From Ramazzottius varieornatus (Eukaryota; Tardigrada; Eutardigrada; Parachela; Ramazzottiidae): a DNA stretch of 64,000 nt. Numbering within the stretch: the stretch's first letter is position 1; each line of letters opens with the position of its first letter. The notes under the pieces were generated by a model. The model saw nothing but the letters and a program-made list of their open reading frames with translations. It ran no database searches and was not told where the DNA came from. Both the position numbers and the translations under genes were made by a program. Positions 1-8,885 of the stretch are shown here, one piece after another. The DNA lies in assembly GCA_001949185.1 (NCBI GenBank), contig BDGG01000014.1, positions 1,219,666 to 1,283,665 of the forward strand, given 5' to 3'.

Positions 1-489
1 CACCACTTCCTCTCACAGTCCTCCATCCCCATCATCGAGTTTGTCAACAACCTGGACAGGATGGCGCCCAGCGGCGCCATGGTCCTGGGCTTGCCCATGA
101 AGATCCAAGGAGCTAGTGGTGCGCCACTGAGGCTGATTGCCTTCAACTGGGATAAGGACAGACAGTATGCCGCACACCGACAGCTTAATGGACCTTCGGA
201 ACGCGAGCGAGAACGTGAGAGAGGCTCGAGGAGAAAGTCCACGACGGCCACGCTCAATAGTATTTTCCTCAGTGAAATGTCGACCCGTCCAACGAGGCCA
301 AGAATTACAAGTGCAACTTCAGAAGGTCCAGCAAATGGCGAAACCACCACTGTATCCATAGCGGGGCTGCGTGCGCAGGTTAAAGCTTCCAAGAAGCCCA
401 AAACAAATACAGCTTTCTTAGCCAGCTCCAACCTTTTCATGACGCTTATTTTGAATTTCGCTGTATGTTTCTTTCTAGCGATAACGTAA
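1..489 (+). CDS. 3' end of an unidentified gene with hydrophobic C-terminal tail
   Basis: The frame is open from the first base of the window to a stop at 487-489, so this is the last exon, or end, of a gene that begins outside. The visible part is about 162 residues. It starts with a mixed hydrophobic stretch (IPIIEFVNNL), then has a run of alternating Glu/Arg after residue 65 and a Ser/Thr-rich segment. It ends in about 20 hydrophobic residues directly before the stop (FMTLILNFAVCFFLAIT). Such a tail suits a GPI-anchor signal or a C-terminal membrane anchor. I do not recognise the family. The internal ATG at 61 need not be the start, because the upstream codons are open. The Glu/Arg run comes from a simple GA-rich sequence and could equally be non-coding. 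Confidence 0.4.
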   Translation, partial: HHFLSQSSIPIIEFVNNLDRMAPSGAMVLGLPMKIQGASGAPLRLIAFNWDKDRQYAAHRQLNGPSERERERERGSRRKSTTATLNSIFLSEMSTRPTRPRITSATSEGPANGETTTVSIAGLRAQVKASKKPKTNTAFLASSNLFMTLILNFAVCFFLAIT

Positions 490-758
490 AATCACTGCAC
501 CAATTCTTCGGTTTGTGACTTCTGGCGACGTGATTTATCTCAATACGTGGGATAAGTCTTCTTTCATCTCCGTGTTTACAGGATGACGCCAATGTCATTC
601 ACACTTTCACAAGTAGCTAAATTTATTCCCGGTGAGCGTTTAATCAGCGTCCGCTGGACTATTATTTCAATATAAATACTACATGATTGATATTTCTGCA
701 TATGTCTGTTTCGTAGCAATACTATCACACCGGTCAGCCATTGGTAAATATCTACCGA

Positions 759-1043
759 TCATTCACACCAAATTTTGATACGACTAGTTACGTCGAAGGT
801 GACACAAGCCTCTGTCATTTCGAACTTGCCCTGAACTCGTAGAGTACATTTTACTGCTCGTCCACTCTTTTCGTAGTAACTCTCGCCTTCTGGTGGTACT
901 CCATACTTGTTAAATCCGGGATACTCACTTGGTGTTGAAACGACATTGTAGCGACCAGCGTCATTGGAGGCTGACCTTTGAGTCTTCTGCTGCAGCAAAG
1001 CCCGGACTGCCATATTCCTTGTGTCATCGTTACCTTTTATCAC
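759..1043 (-). CDS. possible small ORF of 85-94 residues, unknown
   Basis: An open frame of at most 94 codons lies head-to-head with the Ly6 gene. It has no signal peptide and no family I recognise. The composition looks protein-like: a Tyr/Gly/Pro-rich middle (YPGFNKYGVPPEGESYYEK) and three Cys in the C-terminal third. It could be the last exon of a gene whose other exons I did not find, or a chance frame. The second ATG (MAVRALLQQ) is as likely a start as the first. Weak call. Confidence 0.25.
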   Translation of the reverse strand: MIKGNDDTRNMAVRALLQQKTQRSASNDAGRYNVVSTPSEYPGFNKYGVPPEGESYYEKSGRAVKCTLRVQGKFEMTEACVTFDVTSRIKIWCE

Positions 1044-1059
1044 AGTTTGAAAAGCCAGA

Positions 1060-2152
1060 ATGTGGTGGTGTTGTGGCCTTTCCTTTCTGGCCTTTCTTTT
1101 GAGCGTAGGGTGGAGCGAAGGGAAGCAGTGCTACGTTTGCCAGACCGATGATTGGGGTGTCAAGGAATACATGACACCGTACAGCAAGAGAAATCAGGCC
1201 GATTGCTGGTCAACTGACCCCAACGTTCTGGACAAATACCGACAGGAATGCTCCTGGCTACCAGGCAGTCCTGGAGCCACTAGTGCCAACGCGGCCGACA
1301 ACATTTTCACCTACTGCGAAGTGGATATTGTCTACGAGGTCCCCAATGACCCGACGTCCCAAGGTACGCCTTGTCGATAGATCTATGCCGACTTGGTATG
1401 TAGAAAGCAGAAGGATGCGTCCTCTTTAAGGCGGCTTCTTTCTAGTCATCGCCATTGCCCGCGCCTGTCTGCCTCAGAGCTGGCAAAGCAGTTACTTCCA
1501 AAGGTCAGGTAACCAGATGTGCCAACTGGGATACGTTGGGAACTCGGCCAATCGAGCATCCCAGACTTACTCTTGCTTGTGGTATGTGCAGTACGGTAGC
1601 TTTTCGGCCAGGCCTTGATGTGTACGCGTCGGCCTGACGTTGCTCATTATGGGTAGCTTCCTTTGCAGCAACGGGGACAACTGCAACACCTTTTCATACG
1701 TGGCAGCCACTGGCAGCAACGGGGGAATTGTACCAGCTGCTGCCCCTGCAGGAAAGCTTGCCGGCGTTCCAACCACAAACTTCGACACTGGATCTGGCAC
1801 GGGCGGCACTGGCGCAACGGGTGGTAGCGCTAGCGATGGAACTAGTGGCGGTGCTACTGGAGGTAGCGGCACAGGAGCAAGTGGCACGGCTGCCGCTGGG
1901 CCTACTTCCATCGATGGCGGCCCAGGAGGACGACCAACTTTGGATGCCAGCGGAGCAATTATAGTCCCTGATCATGGCGGAACAGTGGTCGGTGATGACT
2001 CAGGTGTCGATGTGGCCCAGCGAGCGGCTAACGCAACCGCTGATAGTGGTGCGGGGGCCGGTGGCGTTGGAAGCTTGGCCGTCGCCACACGAACTTCTGT
2101 TATATTGCTTGGTCTTTTTATGTTACCTTATGTCATCCTGCTCTACCTCTGA
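1060..2152 (+). CDS. Ly6/three-finger (LU-domain) protein, GPI-anchored, 307 aa
   Basis: Three exons, 1060-1363, 1446-1581 and 1669-2152, join in one frame (924 nt) with good splice sites: AAG/GTACGC, a pyrimidine-rich TTTCTAG, and TTTGCAG. A signal peptide (residues 1 to about 20) is followed by the LU domain, opening CYVCQTDDW and closing CLCNGDNCN, the typical last-finger motif; its final Cys codon is split by intron 2. A long Gly/Ser/Thr/Ala-rich spacer of about 110 residues then leads to a hydrophobic tail (SVILLGLFMLPYVILLYL) suited to a GPI-attachment signal. Members of this family sit on the outer cell surface and bind receptors or channels (known of the family); the ligand here is unknown. 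The low-complexity spacer is unusually long for the family. A decayed duplicate of the last exon lies at about 4180-4590. Confidence 0.75.
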
Positions 2153-2557
2153 TTTAAAGTCTTCCGCCGATGGATCACGTCGTTCCCCAGCACGAAGGGT
2201 ATCAGTCCAACACCTTGCGCACAATTAGATAAATATTACGACGGGGCCAGTACGCTTTCTAGCTTCTTATTAACGTACAAAGGATACTGTTACCGCGGAA
2301 TCGACTGGGATTGAAATTGGAACGAGAAAACAGGACGACGAGGGTAGTGGCTGGCAATATTTTATTTCAACGTTTTCAGCCAAAGTTGGATTCAGAAGTT
2401 GGCAGCTTTCACTCGAGACCAGTGCAAAAGTCGACCAATGGATTACCACGAACTCACCAGGTTACGGCTTCACTGTTACTATTCCTCTCGAAATGATATT
2501 GGCATAGTAGGACAAACTTTTGATTTATGGAATTCAAAATCCGTTGTCACTGCGCGT

Positions 2558-3357
2558 TCAAAAGCCTCTAAATTTGACGGTTAGGGCAGTTAATGGTCTA
2601 CCCTCATGCTTTTGCGTGACAAGGCTGGCCTTCTTTTGGTAGGCGGCGCGATGGGCAAATTCGAATGTGCCAATTCTTTCGTCTTGCAGCAGTGGCACAT
2701 ATTCCTCCTTGCCAATGTTCAGCGCCACGCCTTCGTAGTAGGCGTAGTAGGCCATGACGATCAGTTGGATGTTGGCACCAGGGAAGGTGGTAAAGTTGTG
2801 TTGTCCAGCCTTGCCGAAAGACTGCACCATGCTTCCCCAATCGGCAAACGGTCCGTACGTCTCCAGAGGGCCCGACGGATTTCTCCTGCAAGCATACTCT
2901 CTATTGCCCACAGCATACAACGTCGATATCACAAATGTAATTATTTGTTCACAGTGAGCTGACCTGCCGTCGCTACAGATGACAAAGTCTACACGAAAAA
3001 AGATCCGACATTTTTGGGTAGAGGAGGTACGGTTTAGCGTCGATCAGGGCTTCGTGTTTTTGACGGTGCGACCGTCAAAGTAGTACCACAGCAGGGAGAC
3101 TTCGGTCACCGTATGTGCCCCAATTATAAAGGGGGCTTTTTCTTTGCAGACTGCTCTCGGCACACCTACGACAACGTTGAACAAAACCAAGCTTAGCTTC
3201 AAGACTTTCTTCCAGTTAGAAAAAATCCATGATGGGTAGTATGCGTATATATACCTGTTGCGCTTGTCCGAAGAGGAACTGGGTCCTCAGCAGAAGCCAA
3301 TGCAGCATAACAAAGCATCAGCAGGGAAACGGTGGACAGTATTACAGCTGGCGCCAT
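2558..3357 (-). CDS. secreted protein of unknown family, copy 1 (contains an in-frame TGA)
   Basis: Exon 1 (3357-3255) encodes a clear signal peptide (MAPAVILSTVSLLMLCYAAL, cleavage near ASA/ED) and ends in phase 1 at GTATAT. The proposed exon 2 (3099-2965) starts VSLLWYYFDGRTVK and runs in phase to AG/GTCAGC. Exon 3 (2885-2558) holds ETYGPFADWG, MAYYAYYEG and EEYVPLLQDERIG. Exons 2 and 3 match copy 2 at 6652-7120. Matches such as YYF-D/N-GRT-V/A-K use different synonymous codons in the two copies, which argues for protein-level selection. In this reading a TGA at 3046-3044 interrupts exon 2, aligned with a TGT (Cys) in copy 2. A second reading, starting at ALIDAKPYLLYPKMSD after an ACGAAG acceptor, also keeps phase and avoids the stop. 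No known domain recognised. It could be a pseudogene, a selenoprotein or a mis-modelled gene. Confidence 0.5.
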
Positions 3358-4179
3358 TGAGGAGCTCTCTGAATAGTACTCGGCGTATATACGCCTGAAG
3401 ATTCCGTCTGTCGGGAATAGGAAAAGTGTACTACCGTTTCAGTCTTTCACAGACGGCCTTATGTACACATTATTGCAATGTGGACTTGCGTAATATCCTG
3501 CCCTTAAAACTTTTACTGGCCCTCGTCATGAGCGAACCAGTAGTCTAGCATTGCGTCTTGCGCGCTGTGGGACGTAACTCTTACAACTATATACAGATGC
3601 TTAGCGGGCAACGCATGTTTTTGCGAGGCATGAGTATCCAATTCGGAAAGCGCCATTCCAGATAACCTTGACTGACGTAACTTCAGCGTAACAGAGAAGC
3701 TATCTGATACTTATCTTCAGGCATTTTGATGAATAAGGTGGTGAATTTACAGGGACGATGCGTCGCAATTTTGACCTGAAGGTGGTATCATGGCCGGACT
3801 CTCGAAAACTCGAAACGTTCTGTTCCTCGATCTGGAGCAGTAGAAATGTTTGCGAGCCCCTAGCTCCGCTCTACTTTGTTGCTGGGAATTAATGTCACGT
3901 TCTGGACCATACCATGACCGCCAGACGTCAAAATATCCCTGTGGGAAATAGGGGTTAATAATCAGTGGTCCCGAAGAGCTCACATTTTCACCAAGTCTGG
4001 AACAGGACCGTAGCCTGGCTCCTGGCCGTTAAGGGCTTCACAGCAAACCAAACTGTCTCCATGCGGAAAGCAGCGAGAGCAGCTGTACAAATGTTGCCCC
4101 CAGAAGGTTTCCTTGTAAGACTAACGCATTTGTAATGCTGGCTTGTGCTATACTCGTCTCTTCCGCTATTCGTTCCGGC
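3358..4179. other. no gene recognised
   Basis: A spacer between the unknown secreted gene and the Ly6 remnant. Only short frames are present, and none shows a signal peptide, known motif or supporting splice sites. It probably contains the promoter of the minus-strand gene that starts at 3357. Confidence 0.4.
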
Positions 4180-4590
4180 ACAGGTGGCACGGGGGCACCG
4201 GCGATACTCGAAGTGGTCGTAATGGTACCGCTGGTACTGGTGTCACTGGGGGATGTGGTGTCGCAGTTAGCGGTACTGAAGGTACAGGCACAGGTAGCGG
4301 CACAGGTGCCGAGTCAGTACTTCCATCGATGTCGGTCCGGATATCCAGGAGGAAAACCGACTTTGGACGATAGCGGAGGAATTTACGCCCCGAAATAGTT
4401 CAGGGCGGAACACTGAGTGGTGACGAATCGATCAAGTTGCTGATGTGACCCAGTGGGCGGCTAGCGCGAAGGGTGGTACCGGTAATGCTTCTGATGGCGC
4501 TGACAACTGGGCACTTGTTACTGCGGAATTGTGTTGTAGTGACCTTGGGACATTTGATGTTGCCTTGTGCCGTTAACGTTACGCTGCAGT
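4180..4590 (+). pseudogene. decayed duplicate of the Ly6 gene's last exon
   Basis: The stretch repeats the order of the last exon of the 1060-2152 gene. A Gly/Thr/Ser-rich spacer is followed by the equivalent of its GGRPTLDASGAI segment (here GGKPTLDDSGGIYAPK, in a different frame from the spacer), then a region aligning with the AQRAANATADSG part and the hydrophobic tail. Frame changes and stops break it: the PTLDDSGG frame ends at 4396-4398. No first or middle LU-domain exon was found upstream. With the two copies of the minus-strand gene it marks a local duplication of a unit made of the Ly6 gene and the unknown gene. Confidence 0.6.
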
Positions 4591-5196
4591 TCCGATCAGC
4601 ATATTGCCAGCACATTTCACTTTGTTTTCTTGGGTGGATGTCACCTTCTGTAGATGGTTACTCCCATAGGCATGATTCGAATATGTGGTCTACGGGCTTC
4701 AGTTCTCCTTCTTGTTACATACTTTGAGGATTTCGGGACGTGGAAACAGAACTATTAGGACGGCAGTAACAGTTAGCCAGCTCGAATTCTGGTCCTTCTG
4801 TGTAAACGGGACGGTACGACTTTCATGTCGATTACAGTCCACGATTCCCAACCATACAACCATGAGAAGTTTCTACGCTGGGATGAAGGGTAAATGTCTC
4901 GTTACGCTGTCGTACTGCTCCAAGTTCCAACGACGTTCTTTCCTGTAGTTAGTACCAGAAACGCAAAGCGGCCATGACGCTCAATATCATCTGACTGTTT
5001 ACGGGTGCTACGTTGGGCTGTTGCCAGAAGGCTAGTTTGATTAGGTTTAACAGCTACCATAAGAAACCGTGTTCACTGCAGAGTAGAAAGTACGCGCAAC
5101 CATTTGTAATATCACCTGAAAGCGTGCTGACTGCAGAATTCTGAACAGTATCTTTCCTCCTTTTTGCCGATAATCATCGAAAGCAGCCAGAAAACA

Positions 5197-6534
5197 ATGT
5201 CGGGAAAGTCCAACGTCTTTAAATACAAACTGTAAGTTTTGGCCGTTTGTTTTTGAGGTTTTTATCCCGTTTGGTACACTGGTCCTTGACAGCGTCAGCC
5301 TCGTATCGTAGCCAACGATTTTGTTTCTAGCATTGAATACAAGGGTTTCAAGCTGCATGCCGACTCTGTCTCCATCATGCCGGAAGTTGAGGAACTGGAA
5401 TGCCACAAGGACGATTTTCTTCTAGCCTCCTTTATGAAGTCCGGTAAGAAAAAAAGACGCCTCTCGAGGCAGGTGTGCATGTCTTGATATTCTAATGTCG
5501 CATATACTTTATTGAGGTAGGTTCTACGTGGACCGATACTATCATTACCTTGATGCTGAATGGTGGAGACCCCAAAAGTCTCACTCGGGATGCTGCGAAA
5601 AGTGGCCTTTATAAGACCTTGGGCTTTCTGGAAATTCGCTTCAGCAACAATATCGAAGAACCACGCGATCTGTGCACCATCGACGCGGTTAAGGCTATGC
5701 AGAGTCCAAAGGGAATGAGGACCCATTTGCCCTGCAGCCTTCTTCCACCAGCTGTTCTTGCCAACAAACTGAAAGTAAGAGCCGCTACTCTACCGTCACC
5801 TCGGCTTTCTTATCTTTGTTAGCTTTTGACAACAGCTAAACATGCACAGGTTGTTTACATCTACCGGAATGTCAAGGACGTCATGTGGTCGTTGTATCGA
5901 CACCTGTTGCACAACCCCTACAAAATTGTCGACTACCTAGGAACATTCGACGAATTCGTCTTAGCTTTCATGAAGGACAACGTAGTTTACTGCCCGTATT
6001 TCGGTCATTTACACAGCTATTGGAAGAACCGCAACGAACCCAACTTCCTTATTTTCTCTTACGAAGAACTTACAAAGGTAATCAGTGACCACGCCCTGCT
6101 TTTTTCCCTTGCTGACTGATTCTCACAATTTATCCATTTATTCTACTGGAAGGACCACGTTGGTATAATCAGGCGTATTGCAAAGTTCTTGGAGCTCCCC
6201 TTAACGGAAGAACAGGTCGAACTTGTGAGACATCACTCAACGCTGGAGCAGATGCGCGCAATGAACCATCAGACTTGGCGGGAATGGTTTTCGGCAAAGG
6301 ATGAAACAGGGGCCGAAGTACACAACTTTCTGGGAAACGGTAAAACCTAACAGCATGCCATCTTTCCAATGGACGGTGCCGATATTTATGATAACTTTGT
6401 TGCTGTATCTAGCAAAAGCTGGATCCGGATCTTCTCAGCTCTCACCTGAGACTAACGCCAAGGTCGATCAGTGGATCGCCAATAACTTACAGGATTACGA
6501 TTTCGGCAACGTTAATCCTTTTGAAACGGTGTAG
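5197..6534 (+). CDS. cytosolic sulfotransferase (PAPS-dependent, SULT family), 312 aa
   Basis: Six exons, 5197-5231, 5331-5443, 5521-5774, 5850-6077, 6153-6339 and 6413-6534, join in one frame (939 nt). The length suits a SULT (about 300 residues). The PAPS 5'-phosphosulfate loop is FMKSGSTWTDTI, with its Gly codon split by intron 2. The catalytic His lies in RTHLPCSLLP and the 3'-phosphate motif is YIYRNVKDVMWSLYR. The C-terminal part has YEELTK and IIRRIAKFLELPLTEEQVE. The start ATG opens MSGKSNVFKYK and is the only one that fits the phase of exon 2. Family role: moves sulfonate from PAPS to hydroxyl or amine groups of small molecules in the cytosol. Odd point: the late RKGxxGDWK loop is replaced by AKAGSGSSQ, so the Trp and the RKG that help hold PAPS are missing. 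Substrate unknown. Confidence 0.88.
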
Positions 6535-6651
6535 GTATGAGTACCTAAACTGCTTGCTGAAGAAGCTGCATGAATTTCCAGAACTGTTTGAAGCTGACGA
6601 TCAATGGTCTCAGCCTTTTGGTGGTAACGCTTGGGTTGTCCTGCTTCTTTG

Positions 6652-7120
6652 TCACGTAGTGATTAAAGACGAATGTTCTATCCTTTCGTCTCCTTCCAGT
6701 GGCACATATTCATCCTCCTTAATATTGAGTGTTTCGGCCTTGTAGTAAGCATAATAGGCCATGGCGGTCAGCTCCACAGTGCGATCGGGCGCGGTGGTGA
6801 TGTTGCGCTGCTGAGCCTTACCCAAGTGGCGCAGCATGGCGTCCCAGTCGGAGAAATGTCCCTTAAGTGTCCGGATAAGTGTTCCAGTAGCCCCTGCACC
6901 AGTGCAGAATAACCGCCAATACTTTATGCCATGACTGCAATATCGGCGGAGCACCCTTTTTAAGTTCGTGTTGCAGGGCTGAGTGCCCTTTACTTACATG
7001 ACGTCTCCGTAAATTCCTCGGGCTTTCCGAAAGAATGTCGGACATTTTTGGGTTGGAGTGGAACGGGTTAGCGTCGAACAAGCTTTCTTACCCTTGGCAG
7101 TTCTTCCGTTAAAGTAGTAG
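6652..7120 (-). pseudogene. second copy of the unknown secreted gene, probably incomplete
   Basis: Two blocks match the gene at 2558-3357. The 3' block (6893-6652) reads FSDWDAMLRHLGKA, MAYYAYYKAETLNI and DEYVPLEGDERIE. The 5' block (about 7118-6989) starts after an ACGCAG acceptor and reads IYYFNGRTAKGKKACSTL, up to a strong donor, CAT/GTAAGT. With that donor the splice to the GTGCAG acceptor at 6894 gives a stop in the next exon; only a poor donor (GAC/GTCATG) a few bases earlier allows a continuous protein, and it puts the 5' block in another frame. No signal-peptide exon was seen upstream. I read it as a decaying or truncated duplicate, but an unusual splice pattern cannot be excluded. 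Confidence 0.45.
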
Positions 7121-8759
7121 ATCTGCGCATGTAATTATGAAGTTGGTCGGGTCAACCCGGAAATAGCCTTTCTGTCGTCTTTCGGTCAGAGTGACAAGGC
7201 CTTAACTGACCACCGTAATTATTCTTCGCAGGGAGAGGGTGGAAGTTGACTGGTCAAGCCTCCCCCTCGCGGTCTCGTAGAGTGAACAAACTTCGAAGCG
7301 CTACGCTGAACAGCCGGCCCGACCTCGATTAAAATTCGATCAAGAATAGACCGTAGACGAACGATCAGAAAAGTTATCAAAAACGCTTTCTCAAGCGAAG
7401 ACACTATTGTTCATAAAGAGTTAGTTTCGAAGACCGCGACCGTCTGCGGTTTTTGAGAAATATCGACCTCCAAAGTGAGTTGCTCTGCCAATTTGTAAAA
7501 TTCCTCGATTAGCAGTGTAGGTTGCCGTTTGAAAAAACTATCACTATGTAAGCGAGGTTGTTTTCTACAGCTTTAGTACTGGTTGGCTCTTGACCAAACG
7601 CATGAGTCGAGAGAGAACGCTGTAAAACCAAATCCGTGTTTGTAGGCCCACAGCATTGCAAACCCAAACGAGAAAGTGTTTTCCACCCTTATTTCTGAAG
7701 TTTTCTTTCAAGAGCGGGCAAAGAAGCATAGTGGCGAATCATGTCATCCTGTGGAGCTAGGTTAAGACCCAACGATGCCAGTTAAAAGTTATCGTACTAC
7801 GGGTTTCTGGAATTTTACAGAAACGAAAGCGCGTTTTTTCCGCTTGTAAAATGGGTCACTTCAGTGAGGTAGCGAGAACCAAATTTCTCCCGTCAGACGG
7901 ACTTTCGGAAACATTTTAATAATTTGTCCGGTAGATGCACCGGGGTGTATTCTACCCTTGTCTGCGGTTGCTTTACGATCGAAACTGTTGCTGCTCCTAG
8001 AATGCAACAACAGTTTTCTCAGACTTTGTCCAGATTTACCCCCCAAAAACTTTTGGCTTCGCACGTGGTTACACAAACACCGAAACTGAATTCGAGGCAG
8101 AATTTACGGAAAAGAACCATCAGCATGTTCGGAACAGAATTTGGACGCTCAAGAAAACTGTTTTCGCAAACGTGGTGGTGATTTTAAAAAATGACGACTC
8201 CATTTGAACGACTTTCAAAAAGTCGACATCGATCAATAACTTGAAGCTCGGGAAGCGGATCCGAAAGCTGGATGATATTACATCACGTAGCAAAAACTTT
8301 GAGAGGAACACGAGCTTCGAACATGAGAAAGGTTTTTGGAAATTGGGGTTGGAAAAAGAGTATTTACGAGCCATTCTTCTGCACATAATTATATAAAGTT
8401 ATGGTTCCTTGACCGACTCCATTTTCGTCAACCGAACAGACCCTTGGAGTTAATCGAACTTCCGGCTTTTTGACCAGAAACTCAACCCCGGGGTGTCAGG
8501 GCAACCTTGCTGACGGTTATGTAGCCCAGCAGACCGGTGATCCGGTGGGCCGCTAACGTCAGAGGAAAAGGGCAATTAGGTGCTGTACGCAGTCTTCTTC
8601 TTTCCTTTGTCGAAACTCGAGGGACGCACTTCTAATTTCAGACGCGAATTGAAGGTTAGATTGTTTGTTCTTCCAGTTCAACCGACCAGGAACACGCTTG
8701 ACAACATCCCCTGTTGCTGTTCACTGACGTTGATGGCCTCTTAATATAAACGGGACGAA
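7121..8759. other. no gene recognised
   Basis: A 1.6 kb spacer before the transposon nest. Frames are short on both strands and none carries a recognisable motif, a signal peptide or a repeat. Confidence 0.45.
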
Positions 8760-8885
8760 TACTGTATTTTTTCGATATTTTCGCGCATCACGTCATACGG
8801 CCAGTGTTAAAAGCCCGTACACAATTCAGCAGGATACAGTTGATTGATTTGATTTATGAAGATGGTACCGCTGTACAGTTCTACG

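Noticed and set aside
2952-3099. Programmed -1 frameshift in the unknown secreted gene, because the same frame offset occurs in both copies between GRTVK and the DAKP segment
   Set aside because: No A-AAA-AAC type slippery heptamer is present (only five A) and two ordinary splice readings explain the sequence.
5047-5726. Minus-strand frames of 119 and 143 codons opposite the sulfotransferase
   Set aside because: The plus strand has six phased exons with SULT motifs; the antisense frames have none.
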